Assembly (NCBI RefSeq): GCF_000247815.1
Contig: NC_021679.1
Location: 39,191,644-39,255,643 of the forward strand
Reading direction: 5' to 3'
DNA: 64,000 nucleotides
Source of the DNA: Ficedula albicollis
Taxonomy: Eukaryota > Chordata > Aves > Passeriformes > Muscicapidae
Under the pieces are notes generated by a model. It did no database searches, had not been told where the DNA came from, and saw nothing but the letters and a program-made list of their open reading frames with translations. Within the stretch, counting starts at the first letter, position 1; each line of letters starts with the position of its first letter. Both the position numbers and the translations under genes were made by a program. This document shows positions 1-53,400 of this stretch, one piece after another.

Positions 1-23945
<23,945 letters not shown>

Positions 23946-24045
23946 GATGAGATTCAATCCCTCCTGGTTACAGGAGAAACTCTCTCCCAGCTTTTCAAGC
24001 TACGTGTCCAGTAATGAGGAACAGAGTAAGATAGGCACATTTCGG

Positions 24046-39660
<15,615 letters not shown>

Positions 39661-41424
39661 TTACAAAATCGGGCGCCCTCTCCACATACACGCTCAGAAA
39701 CTCACGCATAATAAATGGTTTCGCCGGCACCTACACGTTTTGAGGAAGACAAAGTCACTTTCTCGGAGTCACTGTGCATTCCCTAAATGATTCCGTGTTT
39801 AGTCTGTACCATCTCACACTGTTTTATAGCACATTATTTGATTGCACACTCTGAACCACGGCTGAAACCTGGCCCTTCATTGTTCTGAATCCTAGGTGAC
39901 AGCCGCTATTAAAAAGAAGGCTTTAAACCTCCTTTTAAAGATACATGCTTTGATTTTCAGCTGCTTTTTTAATCATCCCATTTTTTTCAGAGATGACAAG
40001 AGACAAAAGAGCACCCACACTCAACCAAAACATTTTTCATTGAGTGCCATTACAGTACTTATAAAATAGTAAGTTTGAAAGTTTCAGAATAAATTCTCTA
40101 AACTAAGACTGCCACAATTTGTTCAGAAAGAATGAGAGCACACTGGACTATTTTCCTCTTATGAAATCATACAAACATCAACAGAAGAGAAAATTAATAG
40201 AGAGGAAACATTACAAAGATTTTTCTAGTGGCTAAATCCCTGTTCTTTTCTATGGAGATATGAGGACATATGCATTACTCAAGCCGGCCATTCAAATATA
40301 GTATTTCCTGTAAATTTAATTTTACTGCAAGAATAATGAACACACTGGCTGTTAGCAAGGAAAGCAATACACTGGCCATGTCAAGGTAGAGAGAGGTGAC
40401 GTTTGTCTCACTGTCATCACTATAGTAACTGTTGCCCCTTTCCCAGCTGTTCAGCTGAACTGGGATACAAGGCGAAAAAAATGCAACTTGTATTATAGAT
40501 ATTGTATGTAATGTAGCTGGCAACCTGACATTTCAGAAAACTATCAGTTCTAGTATTACAGACAAAGCATTAACCAGCACAGAATCTGAAAAAAAAAATC
40601 ACTGAAGAACTAAATTTCTCAATTACCTAAGCATATTTATAACAGCGTCTTACAAGCTTAACATCATAAATTCAAAACAGTGATTAATCTTCATACCGGT
40701 GGTACATGTCAGCAAATCTCTTTACTGAAGTCTTCAGAAAGGTCATGAAAAGGAAAGGCATGGAGCAGTCAGTGTGGGAGCTCATGTCAGCACGCAAGAC
40801 TGTCTGACACCCAACTGCGATCTTTTTATTCAAAGTAATAACAGATTATTCTAACAGGACTTTGGAATAATGGAAAATATTACTGAACAAGATATTCTGG
40901 GGGGAGCAATGGAAACATTCATTTAAAAATAGGCACTAAGACTCAAACACAGCAAAACTAGTTTCAAAGCAAAAACCAACACCCCTCCCAGCATTATTTG
41001 TGAGAGAACTACAGATATTGTGGTTCCATAATATCTGTTAGTAATTCCTCTATTTTCTTCAGTGAGAGCAAGGATTATGCTTAATGTCCTTCTACAGCCA
41101 AAAAAAGGGACAAAATCTTAGACGGCCAGTGGTTTTCAGAAACATGAGCAAATGTGTGCATTTGCATGTCCCCAGGGACAGGGATCACCCTGGCACACCT
41201 CCGTTACTTACAGGCAGGGAACTGCTCTCCGACTTGGCTTGGCAACTCTTCCTTATGAACTACCATTAAAAGCCCAGGAGAATTAGATGCATCATAAAAA
41301 GAACTGAATGTTAAATGCAAGACTCCCAAGATATTATCTAAAAAATACCCCAAATCAAAAAACCTGTATACACAGGACCTGAAGTATTAAAATTGCCAAG
41401 AAAATCTGGTTTGCAAAACAGTCT
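39661..41424. other. Intergenic region between the WDSUB1 promoter and the BAZ2B 3' end
   Basis: AT-rich, no coding exon recognised. Part could be BAZ2B 3' UTR if polyadenylation occurs further downstream than assumed. Confidence 0.5.
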
Positions 41425-41430
41425 TTTATT
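41425..41430 (-). terminator. BAZ2B: BAZ2B polyadenylation signal AATAAA (distal candidate)
   Basis: TTTATT on the plus strand, about 1.28 kb after the stop. Confidence 0.45.
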
Positions 41431-44400
41431 GTATCCGTGCCACACATACTAGTGAAAAATAACACTCCTAAAAAAGAAAAAGAAAAAGAATGCTACCTTT
41501 CCACAACATTTCTTTTAAATAAAACTTCAAGTACTCTTACATTAGTACAAAAAAAATTCCGATCTATCTGCCCCAACAGGCCACCACAACACACAGTAGA
41601 TAAAACACAGTGGTTACAAATGTCTTCTTTTGTTATTCTGTGGCAAGGCAAATGGAGGGAAATGTTTCTATGAAAAAATACTGTGTGCGTAGGAAATTGT
41701 CACAATTTTCTTCCACATGGATACAAATGATTATACTTGAATTTGAGGCCGTGGGGGCTTGAAATTATATAACAAAATAGAAAAATGGAAAACTAATATC
41801 CCCTACACCCTGTTTTAAAGGCAGGCACTACCAAGATTAAGGAGACTCCACAGTGTTGGTAGAGGATAATTACTGTACAAGCCATAGAGCTATAATTACC
41901 TTAAGACTAAAATAAAATGCTACCATCCTCCTAAGGCATAAACAATAATGTCTGCAAACAATATGTACACATCATACATATTTAAAACAAGACTTAATAT
42001 AAACAATAATGAACAGTATATACATGTCTCAATTTTTCTTCACTGTCTTGAAATACAATTTAACTACACAAGTGATGCAGCAACATATATATAAATGTAC
42101 TTGTAACTCTACAGTAAAGTTTAATTTTTAGTGCTTTCACAGCACATCAGTGTAAACAGTTTTACTTGGCTTTGTTTTATATTTTAAAACATTCCTTGTT
42201 GTATTTTCAACATTTAAAGCAATTTTCTAGTTCTTCCTTTTCACAGAAAACGAAGATTCTGAATGCTGTATAATCATAAATAATTCATAAAATTAAATAC
42301 ATTCACTAAAAAATAAACTACAAAGTAAAAAAAAAATGAAAAATAGATATTTATTGAAAGGGAAAAGAGAACCATTTCCCCAAGTAGAGCTCTGGTGGTT
42401 GAATATTCAGTGCGTTTTGATAAATTGCTATTGCACTATAACACCCCTTTCTTTGAAATTCTTTGGGTGTGCTTCCCTGTTCTACTTAGTTTGTTAAAAC
42501 ACACAAACCAATAACCAAGGGGCCATGGTTGCTGTAGGAGTGAAGCCTTTAAAACTAGTATCACAACTCTGTGATATTTTGAAGAAAATTATTAGTTACG
42601 TATGTGCCTTGCACTTCCATGTAAATATAGTTCACATTGCTGGTCTTATCAGTCCTCATTTAATGGAAAAAAAAAAAAGAAAAGAAAAGAAAAAAAGGAG
42701 TTCTAGTAGCTTCAGCTCACTTTGAAAATCTCTGTCCATTTTTTTTCAAAATACTTCCTCATGTTGTGGCCAGCCCTGCCTATGTCAGAATCATCTTCAT
42801 TGAAAGTTTCACAGTTGTCAAAAACAAGCCTAACATCCAGCGAAAATGCTTCAAGATTAGGATACCTGAAAGAAGAAAAAAGTGAATGATTTTTGGAACA
42901 TAGAGAATCAAAGGGGAAAATATTTCAAAACTACATGCCAAAATACTTAAGTAAGAATTTAAATTAGAATTTCTAACAAGAAAATGAACATCAGTGAAAG
43001 GAAATACTCTCTTGTTACTGTTTTGTTATTTTCCTTTGAAGTTTCGTAAGGCAGAATTTCATGCCCGTACTGGAAAAGAAATTTTTAGAAAACAAATTCC
43101 TCCTTCTCTTCAACAACTTTCTAGTTAAAATGCTATGGCTATTTTCCATTTATGCATCTATTCTTGGGCTCAGGGTCCTTTCGGACTGTTGGACAAAGCT
43201 GAATTTATCTAAATGAGGAACAAAAGGGTACAAAAAAAGGCTGCCCAGATAATCCTGTGACACTGTCTTTGCTAATTCTCTTTATTCTGAACATACCCCT
43301 GAATGGCCCAAAGAGCGTTCCAATATTCACAGGAATTATTAAAAATAAAAGTTACAAGTCTACTGATATGAGCACATGGGGAGCATTTAGATCTCATAGT
43401 CACGGGAGAAAAAGCCTGAAGACATTAAAAAGCTCCTTGTGCTACCCATCCTAGTAAAGCTGCTGTGTGTGGAGCTGGCAGGCACTGCAGAGGGTCCCTC
43501 TTCACAGATCCATTACAGCACAGGGGTACTAACAAGGAGGGAGGGACACGGAGGCACGTAGTGTGGTCTTCTCTTCAGAATCTGTGCAGTCTTACTGTAG
43601 GACTATAAAACCATTAACCACCATTACAGGAGTGTTACCCACAACAGAGCTGGCAATTCATTCCACAACCACATCATTTACAGGGTCTCCAGCAGCTTAA
43701 ACCTACACAGCTGGTTCTCTCTGACATGCAGGAACACTAAGATGTCTCCATGAAAAAAAGATGAGGGGAAAAAAGCCTTCCTGTTGATTGTTTTGGTGCA
43801 TTTGACTTAGCAGTTTTATTGTTTTTCAGCCAGTTCCACACATCCTCCCACCCAACATGCTATTTCACTTGGATAGGGCAAAGATAAAAGCTTACAATTT
43901 ACAATTTTTATTTTGACTGTAAAAGTAAGCACAGACGTGTCAGAGCAGAACAATATAGTTAAGCTAATTTAAAAAATGTATTTCAGTGTTCAAGTATTTT
44001 TAAAATGTAAAGTAAAATTTACAGTAGGTTTACTTACTGTCCACTACTTAGCTTGTCTCTAATAGTAGAAAAGTCCATAGGTTTTTTAATAACTTTCTTA
44101 TAACCAGGAACGAGTTTCAAGTTTACAGGAAGTAAGAAAGGCCAGGCATCTTCATGAGTTTCCAATTCTGAGAGAATCATGCTGAATAAAATAAGGTTTC
44201 AAATCAGTATTTTTAAACTGCTCATACATTCACAGTGTTTTCACTATTACCTGAATTCCCTATGAACGGCTAAAATATTCCTTACACCAAAGGAAAGCAG
44301 TTTATTCTGCAGGCCTGTGGGAAGATAGGTTCTAAGGATAGGACAGCAGGCAATCTCTCCCGATGAATTACAGCTGTGCTGATTACTGAGCAGTGAAACA

Positions 44401-47400
44401 GCCCTGCCTGCCCAACGAGGCCGGTGTTACAAAATAGTGGGCTAGGTGGCCACAAGTTACAGCTGCGGCTGGAGCTTGAGACGGAGAGAGTGCTGCGCTT
44501 CGGGACAGAGCGTGCTGGCTGTGCTGTGAGGAGGAAGGGCCACGTGGTGGTGCCAGGGACAGACAAGGTCAGAAGATGCTGTGTGAGGGACAGACAGGGC
44601 AAGGCAGCCGGGAAAGGGACAGCTTGGGGTTAGCCAGTCACGTAGAAGAAAGAAGGGATCTTGCAGAGAGAAGGAGTCAGAGCTGCCTGTAAGAAAAGGA
44701 GTCAGTACTGTATGAAGCTGCCTTGAGGGAAGGAGTCAGATGTGCCTTAGAGAAGTAAGCTGAAAGAAGGCATGAAAAGTTTTCTAATAAAGAACTGGTG
44801 GTGATTCCAGTCTGTCTCAACATAATTACTACACACCCCATGCAAGGCTGAGACCAATGTACATGGAGACAGACAACTGAGTAACTAAAATACCATTAAG
44901 TTCTCTCCAGGCAACCTGTGTGAGATTAAATTCCAATGATCAACATCCCAAAAGAAAATGTGGTCCTGCAGCTTTGACCCTCAATGTACACCATTTGCAA
45001 ACCAGCTGCTAATGCTGACTTTCCAGGACTGTGACAAGGCTAAACTAAGTCGCTTTTGACTGAGCAGCAATGTTACCACAGCAGATGGTTTGTGTGTGCC
45101 CCTTGGGACACCATGGGCACTGGCTTTAGTAGCCTTGAGAAAGGTGTCAGTGCCACTGCTGCTTGGGCTGGGGGTCACTGCTCCCAGTCCTGAGAGAAGC
45201 ATTTCCCCAGCAGACACACAGGATGTGTACATGCACACACACAAAATGTACACACAGACACAGGATGTGTGTATATATATACACACTTGTCAAAAGTACA
45301 GCATTCTTGTTCCCCAGAACACAAGAAAAAGGATTAAGTACTACTTGTTTAAACAAGACTTACCCCTACACTTAGCATCTGATACTTTACCTGCATATAG
45401 CCAGGTCCTTGGAGTCTCCGTCTCTCTTAGGTTTCTTAACAGAAGTGCAATTTTCTTGCTTTAACTGGCTTACACAAATATTTTCATCCACCTTTCTTTT
45501 TTTAGGGTCTGTTTTTCCTCTTTTTAACGCAACACTTGTAGTTGCAGAGTCTTCATCCTCTGTTTCTCCTGCTAATTTCCTGCTTCTCTTCTGTTCATTG
45601 CTTTTTTTACCTTTACTTTGAAGCTTTTTTATCTTTAGAGTTTGACCACTTGCCTACAACAGAAAGAACTGAAATAAGTAATAGAAATTACAGAAACCTC
45701 TGTTATCATTGACAGACAGCAATGAAGATCAGAAACAGAAGCACCAAAACAAATCCAATATTTAATATTAGACATTATTCCCTTTTTGCTCTTCTCTAAA
45801 GCAAATAAGGCTGCAGAAATTCCTGGTACTCGTGACCTAGGTACTCAACTTGTGACAACACAGCACCTGAGATTCAAATTAGTAAAACAGTACCTCCTAA
45901 CAACCAAGTTGGCATAGTTTTAGAAAAATATTAGTCCATTACTTAATGACTGATATAAACATACCAAAAAAAAATGCACTAAGTTTTTTATCTGCTTTTT
46001 CTTTTAAAACAGACCCTGTGATACTGGTCTGTCAACACTTAGTGATGAAATTTGAAAGACAAATAATTAACACATTTTAAAACAAATTAAAAATTATGGT
46101 TTTGAATTAGCCTGAAAATTCTATACCTACTTAAAGAGCCCATAGTTTAGAAAAAACAAAACTGTAGTCTCCACTGCCACTAAAATACAAATTAAAGAGA
46201 ACTACTAATCTCATAATTCAATGGGAGTCCCCCATAAAACATACAGACCACTATTTTCACTGAAAAAAAGCAGTGATAGACCTGTAACTCTACCACATAC
46301 AGTAAAGCAGTCCCTTCATCCTGACAGGAGAGTTACCTTTGCTATGCAGGCAGGACAGAACCAGTCCCCATCTGGGATGGTGCTGATCTTGGGTCTGTGG
46401 CAGTAGGTGTGACAGCCTTTATCACAACCATCACAAAGGAGCAGCAGTTCCTCATTATCTCCCTTTCGACAAATCTGGCAGTACTGCAATTCATGAAAAA
46501 TGGGTTTAATTCAATTTTTTAAATTTGAAACACATAAATGGTACCTAAATTACCTTTCTCCTTCAAACACACAAATTCACTCTCAAAAATACTTTGATTT
46601 TACTTCCATCAGAATCCGCTAATGATCATATCCACAGAAGAATATACCGAGTATGTAAGGAACTAATTTAAAGGCTACATTGGGGGAACATGTTGGAAAA
46701 GCAGTTCATTTATTTTAAGACAGGTGTCCCTAGAGCACAAAGAAAGACGTGCACTTTTTATAATTCATGAATGTCTTTGAGAAGTAAAGGTATGCCTACC
46801 AAAACCTCTTGGCCCAAATACACTAGCTAAGAAATCTTCTCTTCATTTATTCCCATACTGTATACATATGTTGCTATTTAATAAAGAACATTTATATTTT
46901 ACAAGAGTATTTCCACATCGCTATCCAAGGACCACCACAAACAAATTCAGTAAAGCAAAACAAACGATCCCAACATGTCATAAAATTCACGCTAACTTAA
47001 AAATATCTAAAGGACTGTCAATTTTCTTACATATATTGTGTGATTTTGCTAATCCGTTATTTCTAGACATCTTTTTCAGGAACTTAAAAAGATCTCCAAA
47101 TATTTTCACCAAATACATATGTTTATTGGTATCACGAAGTATTCTGAGTTGGAAGGGACTCATGAGGGTCATCGAGTCCACCTCTTAAGTGAGTGGCCCA
47201 TCCAGGGACTGAATCCATGACCTTGGCATTACAAGCATCCTGCTCTAATCACTTGTGTTGTAATTAAATGCAGGAAATATCTAAACCAAATTGAGAGAAA
47301 TACATTTTTTCTGAATATAAATTACTTCATCTTGAAATGTTCCAATACCTTTTCAGGTGCTCCTACCAAAATCATAAGCTCTTTGCCCTAAAAATACTAC

Positions 47401-50400
47401 TTAAAACTAACTGCTATATAAACTCAAAAGTGCAGCCTGACATTACAGCTTTTATTTAAATAATTCTTTAATTGCTCAGATGTAATTAGAATCTGTGTAG
47501 GACTGACGGAAATTTTAAAATTAGGAAAAGGAGCACAAATGGAAGAATCACTTTTGCCACCTACTACACACCACTTGTCATATTCGATCACATCATAGTC
47601 GCTATTGCTGTAGCAGTAAGTTTTGTTTTCAGGAATTTGAGGTTCAGAGCTCCGTGCAAATTTTGACATATCCCCTTGGCGTGCTTTTTTTGTATATGCA
47701 GTTGACATAGATTGACTTGCTGAGTGCACCAGGAAATAGATATTTCAGCTTGTCTCCTCACACACTTGCCTAATTACTTCAGTTGTGAGAACTCTGCACG
47801 CAAACAAGCTGCATATTTGGAGCATCTCAACTTTCTGAAAAATTAAATCCTTAATGAAAGATAAATGATGTTGAACCTCCATAAAACTTATGTTACAGGT
47901 GAGGTGAGAAAGACTCCATTAGAAAGAGTATGTTTCATCAGATGGAGCAAGATGACTTCTACCTCCATGTCATCATCAAAGAATTATTACCATCATGAAT
48001 AATGTAACCATTTACAAGAGCTTTCCACCTTAGCAAGTTTGGGATGCTGAATTTCGTAAGCAAGGGACAATCTTTTCCATTAGGCTTATTCACCTGTGCA
48101 CAATGTTTAGTTCAACTGTGTGACGTTTTACATGAAGTAATAAGGAACAACTTAAAATGTCTGAAGCTGGAAAACTGGATAGAGCAAAAAACAGTTTAGA
48201 TACTTACAACTTTCATAATGGATTTTTCCCATGCTATTGATTTCTGTAGCTGCTGAATGCACAGAGCTACCTGGGCAGCACTGCGGGCTTCTGACAGTGC
48301 CCTTCTCCACACCCTTAGCCCTGGAGCAATATCCTCTTCAGTTCTGCATTAAAATACAGGCAAATTAAGTAGGTCACACCCATGTTTGCTCATGTTTAAA
48401 TATGGGACAATCATTATCACACTGAAAGCCAAGCAATGACAAAACGTACACAGCCAATAAGTATAAGGTTTAAGCAACTAAATTTCATGTAGTGCACAGA
48501 CTGTGGCTACGTGCCTCAAAGCTTAGTCACAACCAGTTAAATGTAAGATAACTTTGCAAGATTATTAACAAACGTAACAAAAAAATCTTTACAAAGCACC
48601 ATGCAGAATAACATTATCCATAAGGATCACAGACATACAAGAAAGTACATAGATAACAGGCAATAAGAAAATAGGCTCCAATTAGCAAAGAAGCACAATA
48701 ATTTTTCAAGTTAATCTCAATAACCTACCCGTCACCATCACCACTAATAGATGGTGCAGGAGCAGGGACAGTAACTGTGCCCACATTATCCAGTTTGATC
48801 TGAATGGTGGTACTTAAGGGGCTCTTCAGATACCTTCGCTCTATGTTCCGCTCCAAGTCAGCAAGCCTGGTTACAGCTATATCTAGAGGGTTGTCACTCC
48901 TCCGCTCTAGAGAGCTGGCACTGCCTTCTCCGCCTCCAGCACAATCCCCATCATGCTTCTTGGGCAATCTAGTAATTGACTTATGTTCACGATATACCAA
49001 GTCGTCTCTCTCTGATGCAGGTTCAGGACACAGCCAACCCTATGTCAATAGAAAGGTTTGGGCATTTATTGGTTGCTGTTAACTCAGTGCGTAAACACAG
49101 GAACTGTTTCATGGAATCAAACTAAGTAATTGACGCGCTGTTTCCAGTAGATCTTGGTTACTTGTAATCCATCTGTAGAGACATTTTCCAAAATATCCAG
49201 AGAACTAAAATAATTAATCAAGAAATAGAAGCATTACCGAACTTTCTGAAGGGACCTTTCTGCAACAGTCTGCATTCTTATCCCCTTGTCAAGTACCCTG
49301 TTCTATTGATTGAAACATCAGACAGGTCTACCTGTTCAGCAGGCTAAGGAGGCAGTATCGGGACACAGGAAAGTAACATCCATCTCATGCCAAAAACTAG
49401 ATCCCAAACACTGCACCCATACTATAACCAAACACACACAATTTGTTAACCTTATACCCACCTTGGAAAAATTCCAAAATCCAGAGAATTCTTAACTCTA
49501 TCACACTCATAACCATTACATGTTCTCCATGGCTCTACAATACTCATGCAAATTATTCTGATGCACTTGTAGGCATTTCTGAAAACGTTAACAGCAACAA
49601 CCACACAAACCAGGCAGAACTGTGGCAAACCCCCTGACAGTTAGGCACTCTATGTGAAATACAGTCTTTGCACTAGGTTATGCAGGTTAACAAGGTTATT
49701 AAGGTTAACAAAATGTACACGGAACTGCACTGTAGGAGAACACTTGTCCAGGAACCGCCATTCTGAGCATCTTCAGCTGAAGACTGAACTGCAATAAAAT
49801 GTCCCAAAACCTCCATGATACTGCCCAATGTGTTTGTTTCATTTGTAGGCAATTAGGATGGAATAACAAGGCACTTACCAATACACACAGACTGCTATTT
49901 GCTTTAAATTCTTACCATGTATTTTAAAGAGACATTTTACTGAAAGTTGGTTTTACCTTAACTTGTAAACTAGCTGATGCAACTCTCCTCTCTAGATCTT
50001 CCACCTGCTGAAGAATAGCAAGATCCATCTCCATAGCTTGTTCTTCTACTGACCAGTTTTCCACAACATCCCGAGTTACCTGGTTATCTTCATTTTCATT
50101 GATATCAATAATTGCAACTGTATTTGAGAATCACATTTTTATTAATTAGCATTACAACTGCACTGGTAAATTCAAAATGATTTACCCATTACTCCAGTCA
50201 AATGCTGAAGAACTGTTGTAGAAGTATACTATCCTTAAAGTACCCACTATGGACAACCAATTCTGTATGCTTTCAAACTTGCAATTTAAAGACAAGAAGA
50301 TGAAGGAAAGTCCAAGTGTCACAGAGATGGAAAGAGCTTCAGAAGGTTACCAGAACTTAAGAAGCTTACTTGTACCACTGGAACTATTTAGATTAAATGG

Positions 50401-53400
50401 CATGTCTCTAATCCAGTAATTTTCCAGAACAAGGCTGGTGAAAAGGCAACTATAGATAAGGAGCCCTTTACCTTTTTTCTCCAACCATTACTTTAATTCT
50501 CCTGCTAAACATATCCCAAAGAGCTCCATGCCAGTTGTCATGTGTAAAATACATATCAACTACATACCATCCTTGTTCTTGATGCAGGCCAGAGTGATAT
50601 AATCCATGTGTTTCTGTATTTGCTTTTGTAAGGCCTTTTCTCTTATTCCCCTGAGATGCAGCACTTTAAGCAAAGATTTTAGGTCCTCTGGATCAGTAAT
50701 CCTCCACCACCCATACTGCATTTCTAAATCAAGACAAGCATATAAACACTTTGCAGGTGCTTTTTTTATGTTATCACACATGATCAGATTAGAAAATCAA
50801 CAGGCAAATTATTAAAAAATTGTGACATGATAGAGGCACTGCAGAAATTATCATCTTAGTGTTGCTTTACACTTACCTTCTGGTATAGGCTTTGGGTTAG
50901 GATAATCTACAGGCTTGGCTACTTCAGCTGCTGTAGAAGGGGTAGAAGATATTCTTTCAGCTTGTAGTGCTGGTGATTCACTTTTACTTGCAGAAACATT
51001 AGATGCCAAGAACGAGTTACCATTCACTTCTGATAACCCCAGCCCTGATCCAAGAGCAGGTAAAGGAGATGGAAATGGAACATTCGAAGTAAGAACTCCT
51101 GTAGGCCATCCACAAAACTGAAGTCCCATTATAGGTAGTCCAGTCTTCATCTGCTACAGAGCACAACTACCATTACTATAACCAAGAAACCTGAATTATG
51201 ATTAGGATGCTATTTGTCAAACAATAATCAGAACACAAAGAAAGCCTTTACTCAGTACATCAATTAGTTTCAGAAAAACGAATACAATAGTGCCATGTAA
51301 TACTTCTTATTAGGGCCCAGTTAACGGTAAAAAATAATAGCTTCTAAAGGTAGGATTTGGTGTGTCACACCTCCAAAAAGTAGTTTGTATTTACTTGCTT
51401 TTCATTTAATACCAGTAGCCAACATCCTAAAAGCCAAATTATTTCCTGAAATACACACACAAAACATCATACATTGGCTTACTTGAAACATCATAATCTA
51501 GTATTATAAAACTTCTGCATTTAGTTACTAACATCTAGAAATAGAAAAAAAAAAAAAGTGCAGATATAATAATTGCAGTTCTGCGAAATAATTTGTATAA
51601 ACAGACATCTTGCCCAAATAAGCTCTTCAAATTCAAGCCATTCAAAAATTAATTTATTTACCTGCAGCGGTGACAATGCAAAAGGACTTAATCCCATAGG
51701 ACTCTGTGCAGAGGTTGAGCCCAGAAGAGGAGATGGAACAGGTGAGGGTGACTTTGATGGTGGTGACTGAGGAGCGAGTGGAGCTGCAGCAGCTGCTGTG
51801 TCCACACGGGTCACCGAGGTGTCATCACAGGGCACCCGTGGCAACAGGCTGAACCACTGCCTGCTCTTCTCACTGAGAGTCTTCAACAACTGATCATTTG
51901 CCATTAGTGGAGAACTGTAAAACTTTCCGGGCCCACTGGCATTAGGACTGAAAAGATTATTAGAATCAGACTTCTCAATGGAGCTTTGTGATGCAGGGGC
52001 TTGCAGACTGCAGAGAGAGTTTTTTGAGTTGCCTGGGTAAGATAATGTGCAGCCATTTGCTGCACTGCCATTAGGTTTTGGGGACATAATGTCAGACTCA
52101 GGTGGCATTTTTGCTACCTCTAACAGTTTGCTTAATTTTGAAAATGACCCAGGCTTTTGTAAAAACAGGTTAGTGCTGTCCTTTTCTTTCAAATTTTCCT
52201 TTTGCTCACAGTGACTTGTAGCCAAGCAATGTACTTTTTCTTCTGTTTCAAATTCTTCCTCTTTGATATGCATGCTTTCTTCCTTTTTTAACTTCTCTTT
52301 TTCTTTTGCAATTTCTTCTAGACCTAAAAAGGTACAAGAAGCACTGATTACCTGTAACAGAAGTTACAAAGTTTTTATAATCATAGTTTGAAGTAAAAAT
52401 TACTTCATTTTTGGCTCAACACGTGTTAAAATTCCCTTGTCTTTGCTATTGGTGCTGTTGTTAAGGAAATCCCTTTTCACTTTGCAGCACACTTTGCAAA
52501 GGAAACAAATTTCTAGGCCTACAGATTTAAACACTACTGAACACTCTAGGAAAAACCACCTCAACATAGCTAACATGCTACTGGATTCACACATCTGAAG
52601 CAGTTTGCCAGTGCAAATCTTTGAAAGGGATGGATTTTTGCCAACTTTCTTTTTGCAGGACTCTGCATGCCTCATCGAGAAGCCCCTCTGGTGATATCAA
52701 GGGAGTGCAATGTTTACACTCCTAAGTTTATTTCTGTAGCTGATTGTTTCATTAAACACACAGCCAACTACAGAACCAAAATAAACAAAATGTTTACTGT
52801 TACAAAATCAAATATTCCCCAAATACTGAAATAACATTAAACATTTTACTTCTTTCAATAACAATCACTAACGACTTTGACTGTGCAACAATATCAACAG
52901 TGTGTGAAGTTTAATACTCTTTCAAGAGCTACCCAGCATGACTGGAACTCTCCATAAACTAAGCAGACAGCTAATGCCTAAGAAATTGAAAGTACAGCAA
53001 GCAGAAGCTGATTAAAAAAACCAAGTTTCTTCAAACTTGGGAGGTGAAAAAGATCTGAAGATCTACCTTTAATGAAAGGAAAACCTTTTCTCTTCATTGC
53101 ACTACTAGTCTTTCTTAACCATTTCTCTTCTACCCTTATACTGACTGCCAACTCAGACAAAAAGTCTTTAAAAGTATAAAATGCTTTTAAATAGAGAACT
53201 GTTAGCACAAGGGGAAGGAGGTAGAAAATCCAACTTCTTATTTTATGTTAATCAGATACTACAGTCACAAATAAACACATGGCTTACAGGTCACGGCAGG
53301 CACATCTAAAATATTTACCTGCTCCTGAAAAACTGTAATTTCTACAAAGAAAACTACATCCCCTCCTATTAAAACTTCAAAATGTGTTCACAGTTATAAT

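Larger units (their letters stand above)
41425..42711 (-). other. BAZ2B: BAZ2B 3' UTR (extent inferred)
   Basis: AT-rich, without coding character. The end is inferred from AATAAA hexamers; at least two are possible. Confidence 0.55.
44182..45390 (-). other. BAZ2B intron with an LTR-like segment
   Basis: Contains the LTR-like stretch at 44426-44835 and a CA/TG-rich tract at 45215-45290. Nothing else recognised. Confidence 0.55.

Noticed and set aside
47191..47260. A tRNA-Ile gene on the minus strand
   Set aside because: The arms are mutated, the anticodon region is disrupted and a CR1 tail is attached, so it is a SINE head and not a working tRNA.
47424..47729. A 101-residue minus-strand frame as an extra BAZ2B exon
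   Set aside because: No matching splice phase is needed, since the exons at 48208 and 46483 already join in frame, and its sequence does not resemble BAZ2B as I know it.
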